Shown piece by piece: positions 56,047 to 64,000 of a stretch of DNA of 64,000 bases. Every line of letters starts with the position of its first letter. Positions within the stretch are counted from its first letter, which is position 1. The stretch covers positions 1,798,001 to 1,862,000 of the forward strand of contig JAHQRK010000002.1 of assembly GCA_019828595.1 (NCBI GenBank), in the 5' to 3' direction. This stretch comes from Aphanomyces cochlioides (Eukaryota > Oomycota > Saprolegniomycetes > Saprolegniales > Verrucalvaceae). A program made the translations under genes and the position numbers. Below the pieces are notes generated by a model. That model saw only the letters and a program-made list of their open reading frames with translations, was not told the origin of the DNA and ran no database searches.

Positions 56047-57329
56047 TCAACTAGACTTCTTGGGAATTGCTTTCTCGAAAGCTTTCTTGATCGTTTCAGG
56101 GGAGATTGACTCCCATGCCTTGATTGCCCGTTTGATACAGAACATGCGCTTCTCAACAGCGCTTGAAGGGTGATAGGTTTCTTGTAGCCACAAATTTCTC
56201 AATTTGGCCTTAAAAGGACCCATGACCCCGACATCTAAGGGCTGCAGAATAGATGTCGTATTGGGGGGAAGAGTGCACACAGTTGAGCTCAATTCCTCTT
56301 CAATATACTGTATGTTTTTTGGGGTTCGATGAGCCTCGAAGTTGTCAATCAAGATCAACGAAGGTCTCACAATTTCAGGTCTATCATTAATTAATGAAAT
56401 CAATAAAATATATTACTTTAAAATAGTGTCTAGATAGAAATTCCATCCTTCGCCGTCGATCCACGCATTCTTCTGAACGGCATAAAAATGGCCTTGAGGG
56501 TACGTGCGAAGCTCGTTCGCATCAATCACACCACCAGGCTTGCCTTTGACAACAAAAAGAATAGGTAATTTATCTCCTAAATAGAGTTAGTAAGAGCGAT
56601 ATTGGAAAAACTTACCGTTACGTTTCGCTGCTAAAACGGCGGTTAGACGGCAGGACTTGTCCCCGTGGGTGATGCTGGCATCGCTGCCTCTTTGGGCAAG
56701 GATGTAGCGCGGAGGAGTATCGAAATAGATGCCAGTTTCGTCGCAATTAATGACGTCTCTGGCATCGAAATGGTCGTGTTCGTCCCAAAACTCGTCAAGG
56801 AATTTCGTTCGAACCTCCAGCATCTGCAATGTGGTCATTGCTTTTGCTGTTGAGGCTCTACGGCGCGAAAAACCGTGCCTGTAAACAAAGTCCCTACATA
56901 AATTAAAGAGAGACTTGTATGGATCCTCTTTTGAGGCAGAATATTCATTTACCACTCCTGGTGATGAGCTTTGACTTGCTGAACTACATGGTAAGTCGTC
57001 AAGGGAAAGTTCTTTTCCCTCATTGCAACCATGTAGTCCTATAAATCCTAATATAACAATGAAATGAAGTTTATTATATTGACTTACATCGCCACCAGGA
57101 AGGATTTCCTTTCGGCCTGGAGCTCCTAGGTGTTGTCGTCTTTTGGCTAAGAGAGACTCTTGTATTGTCTTCTTTTCTCGTACGAAACCTTGTACTGTGC
57201 GAAGTGAAATGCCGCTAAGCTCTGAGACTTTTTTTGCGTGAGCTCTGTCAGAGCACGCAAAACGTTTCGTTTAGTCTCGAGGCTGTACCGTCGCCGGGTC
57301 TTCACGATCTTGAGCTCATCATCCTCCAT
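56047..57329 (-). CDS. Pogo/Tigger-type DDE transposase, nearly intact
   Basis: Five exons on the minus strand: 57329-57088, 57038-56953, 56893-56616, 56576-56417 and 56380-56047. Order: N-terminal basic helix-turn-helix region (RRRYSLETKRNVLRAL), a linker, a region typical of CENP-B/pogo DNA-binding segments (FVYRHGFSRRRAS), then the DDE core: NCDETGIYFDTPPR, GKPGGVIDANE, LILIDNFEAHRT and SILQPLDVGVMGPFK. The catalytic Asp triad (DDD form) is complete. The single lesion is in exon 1: the frame changes at a T7 run (57229-57235), after which the next frame is open to the donor. Possibly domesticated or recently dead; terminal repeats not found. Confidence 0.78.
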
Positions 57330-57872
57330 GTCGAAAAATGAATATGTATTTGCTCTCGTTCTCGGGTGCACGCAAACTGGACTTGGCGAGGTGCATACAT
57401 CTGGTGAGTTCAAATGCACCCCGAGATGCAGGCGTCTCAAGAAGTTTATCGACCTTTTCGTCGATGGTGATTCTAGTTGTTGTTGCCATCGAAGACGGCC
57501 ATGAACAACAGTCATGGGATGGTTGGAGGCATGGCCGTGCGCTCCCGGCGTTCAACATCGCTTCCTTTGTTACCCCTTTGTTGGAGTTGATCGTCGCACC
57601 CTTCTCAAGTATGCTGTGGAACCGGTTACCAACGGGAGCTGTAGGTGGCACTGAGCCGTTGTTCGTTGTCTGCAAGGTGCACCTTTGACCAAGTTGATAC
57701 TACTATGTAGTATTAACAGACAGTTGAGACCGACCTGACACTTTGACGTAGACCGATGCTAGAAGCTCATCCTCTTCAGCTCTGAAGTTGTACTGCCCGA
57801 AGGTGCGATCTTCTGCAGAAGCAAATGAAGTGGTTACAGACGCTATAACCACGCGAAACCTTGCATGTGCAA
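57330..57872. other. Intergenic, no gene seen
   Basis: A 118-codon minus frame overlaps the 5' end of the transposase but has no recognisable feature. Confidence 0.45.
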
Positions 57873-57917
57873 CACATGCTGTATCAGCACATGCTGTATC
57901 AGCACGTGCTGTATCAG
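57873..57917. repeat. Three 15-bp tandem repeats
   Basis: CACATGCTGTATCAG repeated at 57873, 57888 and 57903; the third unit has one change (CACGTG). Located 76-120 bp before the start of GMC copy 2; the variant creates an E-box (CACGTG). Confidence 0.85.
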
Positions 57918-57992
57918 AGATAGCAATACTGCAGCGTGGTCGCATTGGCAAGCTCACACAGAATCTTTCCTCCAACTGCTCAAGACACAAGT

Positions 57993-60119
57993 ATGGGCAA
58001 TCATATCAGTCTCGTCGGTGCATTCGCATTGTTGGGATCCACGACGATTCGAGCCGCCGATACATACGACGTCATCATCATTGGCAGCGGACCCGGTGGA
58101 CTCGTCGCGGCTGAGTACTTGTCCCGCAATAGTTCCATCTCCGTTTTGGTGTTAGAAGCGGGTGGCCCTTCGTTAGCTGCAACCGGTGGCACCGATATAC
58201 CAGGCTACATTCGACCGGAATCATGGACCGTATTTGATATTCCAGGAGAATATACCTCGACCGCATTCGGTGGAAACAGCCAGTATCGTATCGACTGGGT
58301 GGCGTCGCCTGCTCCACTCTACTTGGGCAAAGTTGTCGGTGGCAGCTCGTCGCTCAATGGAATGCTCTACTTTCGAACGCCAGATTCGTATGTGAGCTCG
58401 TCTGGCTGGCCATACGATGCAGCCACAGTCAATGCCAACTTTGCAGAGATTGAAACCATGTTCAGCCAAACCAACATCCCATCACCCGACGGCCAACTCT
58501 ACCTTCAGGAAGCCTACAATATTATCCACGATGCTCTACTTGGACGTGGTTTCCGTGAAGTGGGCATCAACCAAGCCCGCAATTCCAAGTCGCAATCATT
58601 TGGACATCCGCCATTTGCCATTGCAAATGGACTACGTGACTCACCTGCGAAAACGTTCTATGGCGCGGCCAAAGCCAGATCCAACTTCAAACTCTTGACA
58701 TGGGCCCCTGCGTCGTACATTGTTCAATCTCGTGGTGTTGCAACTGGCGTGGTCTATTCTTCAAATGGTCAATCTGTTTTGGTCAACTTGAGTCAGCGTG
58801 GTTGTGTCGTTGTGGCCGCAGGAGCTGTCAGTACGCCAAAAGTGCTCATGCAGAGCGGAGTGGGGCCACAAAGCCAGCTGCAGCTTTTGTCCAACCAAGG
58901 AAACTTTCCTGGTGTGAGCAAAGATGCGAGTCAGAGGGTTGTCAATGAGAACGTCGGGAATGGACTCTTTGATTCACTGCAGCTCAGAGCGACTTTTGAC
59001 AATCCCAAGATGAGCGCCTTTGATCATGGATCTCGACCGAGCTGGGCGATTAATCAGTACACTACCAAAGGTCACTCCGGGCCATGGGCTAGCCCGGATC
59101 CTGTCTTGATCGGCTATGAAACAGTGAATGGCAACGATTTTCAAGTCACAGGCTTCTGTCATGGGTTCAATGGGGGCTCAACCACCAACTTTGGCATTGC
59201 ACTATATCTGAACAATCCCACATCCCGCACTAAGTGCATCTTCCAGTCGGATGGCTCATACCATTTTAATCTCGACTATGCACTCTACTCAAATGGAGGT
59301 GATACCGCCGCTCTCAATGCTTATTTCGATCAATTTCAATCGTATTTACAAAGCAGCGGGTCTTCATTTGTCGAGCGCAAAAACATCGATGGCACCAACC
59401 ACTATGGCGGATCTTGCATTCCATCCAACAATGCCAACGACGCCTCTCGGTGCACGGATGGTTCATTCAAAGTTGTCGGCACGACAAATATCTTCGTGGC
59501 CGACGCTAGCCTCATGCGTCAAGGCACAGTCAACCCTTATGGCTTCATCATGCAGATCGGCCTCCAAGCCGGCAAAAATATCCAACAGTTCGTCGTTGCA
59601 AACAATCGAGTCGTTCAACCCCAATGCTCGGCCATTCAGAGTGACACCGACTACACTGGCAATGATATTGGCTCTACTTCGCGTCCATCAGCTGACCTCT
59701 GTTGCGCGGATTGCGCTGCAAATCCAAACTGTCGATTGTTTGTGTGGTACCAAAACGTGTGCTACTTGAAGAGTGCAATTGGCACCAAGACCACTCTTTC
59801 TGGTCGACAAGCTGGTTTGCTTCAAACAACAACGACGTCTCCACCGCCGCCATCTCCACCTTCACCAACGACTCCAACGCCAGTGTCAGGATGCAACGCC
59901 ATTGAAGAAGACACTGACTACGTGGGCAATGACATTGGCCAGACTCAGCGGTCGTCCGCCGATTTATGCTGCGCCGACTGTACTGCCAATGCCAACTGTC
60001 AAGTATTCGTGTGGTACCAAAATGTCTGCTACCTGAAGAGCAGCACTGCAGGTGGAAAAGTGTCTTTGAGTGGACGTCGTGCAGGCTCTCGGAAAAGTAC
60101 AGGGAACGACGCTAAGTAG
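57993..60119 (+). CDS. GMC oxidoreductase, copy 2, truncated by a transposon
   Basis: Nearly identical to copy 1 (44693) over the signal peptide, the whole flavodomain and the first two PAN/Apple repeats; same FAD motif, His (GTNHYGGSC) and Asn (VNPYGF). After RKST the frame enters the terminal repeat of an inserted element at 60100 and stops at TAG 60117-60119, giving 708 residues from Met at 57993. The catalytic domain is complete, so a shorter enzyme with two instead of four repeats could still be made. An upstream in-frame Met at 57936 exists, but homology and the signal peptide favour 57993. Confidence 0.87.
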   Translation: MGNHISLVGAFALLGSTTIRAADTYDVIIIGSGPGGLVAAEYLSRNSSISVLVLEAGGPSLAATGGTDIPGYIRPESWTVFDIPGEYTSTAFGGNSQYRIDWVASPAPLYLGKVVGGSSSLNGMLYFRTPDSYVSSSGWPYDAATVNANFAEIETMFSQTNIPSPDGQLYLQEAYNIIHDALLGRGFREVGINQARNSKSQSFGHPPFAIANGLRDSPAKTFYGAAKARSNFKLLTWAPASYIVQSRGVATGVVYSSNGQSVLVNLSQRGCVVVAAGAVSTPKVLMQSGVGPQSQLQLLSNQGNFPGVSKDASQRVVNENVGNGLFDSLQLRATFDNPKMSAFDHGSRPSWAINQYTTKGHSGPWASPDPVLIGYETVNGNDFQVTGFCHGFNGGSTTNFGIALYLNNPTSRTKCIFQSDGSYHFNLDYALYSNGGDTAALNAYFDQFQSYLQSSGSSFVERKNIDGTNHYGGSCIPSNNANDASRCTDGSFKVVGTTNIFVADASLMRQGTVNPYGFIMQIGLQAGKNIQQFVVANNRVVQPQCSAIQSDTDYTGNDIGSTSRPSADLCCADCAANPNCRLFVWYQNVCYLKSAIGTKTTLSGRQAGLLQTTTTSPPPPSPPSPTTPTPVSGCNAIEEDTDYVGNDIGQTQRSSADLCCADCTANANCQVFVWYQNVCYLKSSTAGGKVSLSGRRAGSRKSTGNDAK

Positions 60120-61215
60120 CGTCTGCGCGTTTTTATTCAAATTTTAACCAATCAAATGAAGTTTCATGAAATGAACAGTTTTGATTGGTTTTAAGGATGG
60201 CGCCAATTTTAATTTATATAGTGACGTGCATGTCCTCTCAATATCGATTTCACGATGACCGTGTTGTCTGTCCCTGTGACGCATCAGCCCACTGATGCCA
60301 TCAAGCGACGTCCCCGACCAACAATCGCACAGAAGCTGTGGGCTGTGTCAGTGTTGGAGAAGTGGTCGATCCATGATGCGGTTCGCATCACAGGATACTC
60401 GTCCACTAGTCTCAATTGTTCCGCGCAATTATTTAGTGGATAAACCTAACTGTCAACTGCTACGTCTACATGTCAGGAATGAATGGAAGCGGGCATTCAC
60501 TGTGCGACTGCTTTCGGCAGTCGAGTCACGTTGTGTCTGAACCACGCAGACAAAACTTCTTGAGCCACGTGGACGTAGCAGTTGATGTCTAGTTTCAGCC
60601 AATAAACAATCACGCAGTGCAATGAATTCTCCAGCACATCGAAAATCAAGAAGTGAGAGATGGTATTGTTGATTTGATACGAATTTCCAGACCCCGTTCA
60701 ATCGAATCACGCCAGCGGATCGATTCAACAATCGACGCTATTGGCTAATAAATATTTTGGGCGATTGTGATTGGCTGAATAAAATATGAGAGAAAGTACA
60801 GTCCCCATGAGAGAAGTACTGTTCTAATTTTCATTCATCCAATGTATTGGTGCGATTGGAGATTGATACAAAAAACCAATCCAAATTGGGAAATTCTAGC
60901 GAATCCACAATACTATACTATTAATAGTACACCACAGCAATTGACATATAAATAAAGAAAAACTCGCAAAATACATAAATGAATATGAGCAACTTCAATA
61001 TCTTGTTAACTGTAGAATTAGATAGACAAAGATGACCTTTTGACGATAAATACCTTTAAGTTTACTCTCAAGAATGATATCCTGATATAATTTGTACAAA
61101 ATATTTGAGGTTTTCAGAACAGAGAATAAAAACATTCGATTTTGTGTTTATTGGTCAGCTCAACGACCAATAATATTACTTTACAGTATCGGACGCTACT
61201 CAGCGTCGTTCCCTG
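60100..61215. mobile_element. 1.1-kb Tc1/mariner-pogo-type non-autonomous element inserted in GMC copy 2
   Basis: Bounded by TA on each side (60098-60099, 61216-61217). Terminal inverted repeats start CAGGGAACGACGCT and match for about 23 bp with one or two differences; each repeat contains a small hairpin (GACGCTA/TAGCGTC). Removing the element and one TA restores an uninterrupted GMC frame (RKSTPSTCSAV). Inside: a 62-codon ORF at 60255-60443 whose RPTIAQKLWAVSVLEKW could be a leftover helix-turn-helix of a transposase, and a nested MITE. No DDE core. Confidence 0.88.
60666..60910. mobile_element. MITE with TA target duplication, copy 2 (nested)
   Basis: 245 bp, close match to 47766-48011 with its own TA duplication (60664-60665 and 60911-60912). 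Lies inside the 60100-61215 element, so it is either a later nested insertion or was carried in. Confidence 0.8.
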
Positions 61216-61642
61216 TACACCGAGTACATGCAGCGCCGTGGAGAGCAACACCGACTTCGTTGGCCAAGATATTCGCAATGTTGCCGCCACATCGCCTGGG
61301 AGTTGTTGCATTGCCTGCCTTGCAGAGCCTACCTGCAATGCCTATAGCTGGACTGTGTCGGGTATCTGCTACATGAAACAGCTCCGCGCTGGTACCAATG
61401 CCAATGCCATTGTGACTTCGGCGCGAGTCAATAAATGCAACCCCATCGAAGTGGGCGTGGACTACGTCGGCAACGATCTCACGTCGGTCGCATCAGCAGT
61501 GATTGACGATTGCTGCGCCTATTGTCGCATGACGAGTGGCTGCCGAGCTTTTTCATATGCTGATGGAACTTGCCATTTGAAATCAGCTAAAGGCAGCACG
61601 ACTGCAAATTCTGGTGTCAGCTCAGCCACGACAGCTATGTGA
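61216..61642 (+). pseudogene. 3' part of GMC copy 2: PAN/Apple repeats 3 and 4
   Basis: Continues the GMC frame right after the inserted element: repeat 3 (CSAVESNTDFVGQDI) and repeat 4 (CNPIEVGVDYVGNDL) to the stop at 61640-61642. No start codon or promoter of its own is evident, so it is an orphan exon-like fragment unless the element is spliced out or excised. Confidence 0.85.
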
Positions 61643-61696
61643 GGAGACTTGAGTTAAAGAAGCACAACATTGATAAAGCATCAAATACACACGTGT

Positions 61697-64000
61697 TTAT
61701 TGAATTACACACTTCTTTTTCAACGTCGATGGGATCGACGCAGTCTTGTCATTTCCAATCAAACGAGTTTCGGATAAAAACGGATTACGCAGTGAGGATT
61801 GATCAGTCGCACCGAAGTTGGTAGCTGACGACGTCCGACGGGGTTTCGTGCGGTTGTTTTCCAACAAGAGAGGTAGCTTCATGTTGGGACGAACCAGACT
61901 CTCAAGACCTTCGCCTCCATAGGACACAGTAGGTAAAATTTCACACAAGCCAGACGTTTCAGGGTCAAACGATCCACCTGCGGCTGTGATCCACTTCTTG
62001 CAAGCATTTGAGATCATTTCGCATGCCGAATCAGGCGAATCGACGGGGTTTCCCTTGGCATTCTTCACAGGAGCAAACTCTTCATCCCGAGTGACTTCGA
62101 AAACCTAGTTTGAAATTATTTAAGCCAAGTAGTTGAAGTAAATTTGTACCTGCATTGCAGTGGCAAATTGAAAGACGTCAAAGATAAAAGCTTCGAGCTT
62201 TATTCCCGAGTTCGAAGTAGGTTTGACCAATTCTCCCGTTTCCAAATCGACGTACGGGATCTTCTTGTGAGCTACATGATATACTGTCATGTTGTCGCCG
62301 TTGCAGCATTTTTTCAAGAAATCCCTAAGCTCCTTCATGAGATGCCATTGTAGGAAAAGACATACAAGGAGTAGAAATGATTGCAAATGTTGGCTGCGCC
62401 ATAGAGCAATTGGTTGGTCGTAGAGTTACGCAACTCGCTCGTCGCTTGATCCATTTCGCTATATTCGACAACACAATACTTGCCACCACGCTTGGCGACA
62501 ACACCAACGCTCTCTTCAGGGCGAGATTTCCACACAACTTTATTGCCACAGTCGGCTTTCTTGTCGATACAATATCCCATGAAAACGGGATCTGCCACTT
62601 TGCAAATGGCATTGTCGACGGAGAAAACATGCAAGTACTTCACGCCAGTCGATTCCATTTGAGAGAGAACGCCAGAATCCACAAGGGCCCGATAGATGCC
62701 ACCGTTTCCATCTGGTGCGCGACTAAGCTTGCCGGGTGTTTCGAGCATCAACTTGCCTACAATAGATCAGTCATATAACTGATTTAGTGTCAAATTGAGG
62801 CACCTTCAACAGTGAGACAAGGTAAAGTTCCTTGCGAGAAGAATATGATTTGCGAGCGCTTCAAGCCAAAGTACAAGTTCTTCTCAAAAAAGGAAACAGT
62901 GGTTTCGTGGTTGAGCATACTTGTCATGATGTACCACGGGATGGTGCCACCGCTTGCTTCTTGTAGTTTCAGCAATCTCAAAGCAAACAATTCAAACAAG
63001 GATTTTTCACTTGGAAGGCCGATGTTGTACATACCCTTGGGACCCGAAAATCCCAATCGGGTGCCCTGGCCGCCGGACAGCACCAACGCACCCACTTGAC
63101 CTTTACGAATGGCGTCAATGCCGATATTGGTCCAGTTATCTTTGTCTGCTTTGTCGGACGATGCCAAACTTGTAACTTCATCCGTGAGTGGCTCAAGAGC
63201 AGCAGATGTATCTGCAGCGGGGCCATGCATGGATCGTTCAAAGCTTGCTTTTAAATGATCGAAATCAATCGAGGCGAGGTCCTGCAGCAACAACTGAGCG
63301 TCATATCTACTTAATAATCAATTACGTTTTCAAGAAGAGATCTTACCTCGTAACTTTGCCTTGATCAATGAAGTGCAATACGTGTTGTTGCTTAAATTCT
63401 TCCAGGCGATGGCGGAGTGAAGTGGGAACACAATGCGAGTTTGCCATATACTTCTTTGAGTCAAGCGACAAAATCTTTGTCAAGGGCAAGTCTGACTTGT
63501 ACTCCTCCAATCCTTCACCGGCGTACGATACCAAGGGAGAAATCTCCAGATAGTCGAACTTGGCATTGAGCCATTGAGTAGCTTGGTCGTGGAGCATTTG
63601 ACGCGCAGAGTCAGGGGAGTCAATAGGATTCCCAGGGGCATTTTTCACTGGTGAGAACTCGTAAGCACGTCTGCAGCTCAATACTACCATCCGCTGAGAT
63701 AAGGGGAATACATCGAAAATAAATGACTCCAATTTTACGCCTGAGTTGGAAGTAGGCGTGACAGTGACGCCATTTTCATCAGCCATGGGGATCTTCTTGT
63801 GGGCAACATGGTATTGCAAGCTCATGTTTGGCAACACAACATCTCTGAGGAATGACCTATAACCAGCATTACTGAATTGAAAGTGTCACATGAGACTACA
63901 TACACTGTGTAGAAGTGATTGCAAATGTTGGCTGCTCCATAAAGCAGTTGATTTGTCTTTGGATCACGCAATTCACTCGCGGCCTTGTCCATTTCACTGT
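61697..64000 (-). CDS. UAP1: UDP-N-acetylglucosamine pyrophosphorylase, apparent in-frame tandem of two units (5' end beyond window)
   Basis: Forms UDP-GlcNAc (and related UDP-sugars) from the sugar-1-phosphate and UTP for chitin-like wall material and glycans. Exons on the minus strand: 64000>-63904, 63856-63347, 63306-62804, 62756-62366, 62324-62150 and 62104-61697. The downstream unit is complete: Met at 63447 ([18 protein letters not shown]), nucleotide-binding [26 protein letters not shown], then the [10 protein letters not shown] and [17 protein letters not shown]-terminal motifs; 525 residues, the usual family length. Directly upstream, with no stop, is the C-terminal part of a second unit ([42 protein letters not shown]) ending [11 protein letters not shown] just before Met 63447. 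So the protein should be a head-to-tail double UAP. Confidence 0.87.

Noticed and set aside
1..64000. CRISPR arrays, rRNA, prophage or operon-like structure
   Set aside because: Introns throughout, no spaced identical short repeats and no rRNA-like sequence were seen.

Overview
The window is nuclear DNA from a compact eukaryotic genome. Introns are very short (about 39-60 nt, GT..AG), intergenic spacers are small and both strands are coding. The gene content points to an oomycete, most likely Saprolegniales (Aphanomyces/Saprolegnia-like): an EGF-repeat receptor kinase of TKL type, a multi-copy MATE family, clustered S10 carboxypeptidases, GMC oxidoreductases with PAN/Apple tails, a trace of a fused-type fatty acid synthase, and a degenerate CCCTAAA tract. 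The lineage is an inference; no rRNA or marker gene is present. I found no tRNA, rRNA or CRISPR array.

Layout. 0-7 kb: 3' part of an EGF/TKL receptor kinase, then a decayed stretch with a hAT transposase fragment, a frameshifted C2H2-SET gene and a fatty acid synthase relic. 7.9-16.5 kb: C69 dipeptidase, BAP31-like ER protein, L-type cargo lectin, isopentenyl-diphosphate isomerase and a FEX/CrcB fluoride exporter; several of these act in the secretory pathway. 16.6-26 kb: sugar-type MFS transporter, three MATE genes (one clearly dead) and mitochondrial methylmalonate-semialdehyde dehydrogenase. 26.5-34 kb: PPX/prune-like DHH phosphoesterase, three S10 carboxypeptidases with N-terminal membrane anchors and an ankyrin-like repeat protein. 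34.6-43.7 kb: a WD40-PHD-double bromodomain chromatin protein and a UBC-fold (UBE2O/BIRC6-like) protein. 44.7-64 kb: a segmental duplication of a [GMC oxidoreductase - UAP] block, with a 10-kb transposon-rich stretch between the copies (MITEs, a Gypsy integrase scrap, an IS630/Tc1-like element with an accessory ORF, a pogo-type transposase).

Most notable: (i) the palindrome TATCCGGATA recurs just upstream of at least five unrelated genes and looks like an undescribed promoter element; (ii) the UAP locus at the right edge reads as two UDP-sugar pyrophosphorylase units fused in frame; (iii) the two duplicated GMC/UAP blocks decayed in complementary ways: copy 1 kept GMC and lost UAP, copy 2 kept UAP while its GMC gene was split by a 1.1-kb TA-flanked DNA transposon whose terminal repeat supplies the stop codon; (iv) single-base homopolymer frameshifts occur in relics and elements but not in the housekeeping genes.

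Exon boundaries were placed by hand from GT/AG, phase and continuity of recognisable protein motifs; no transcript data were available.
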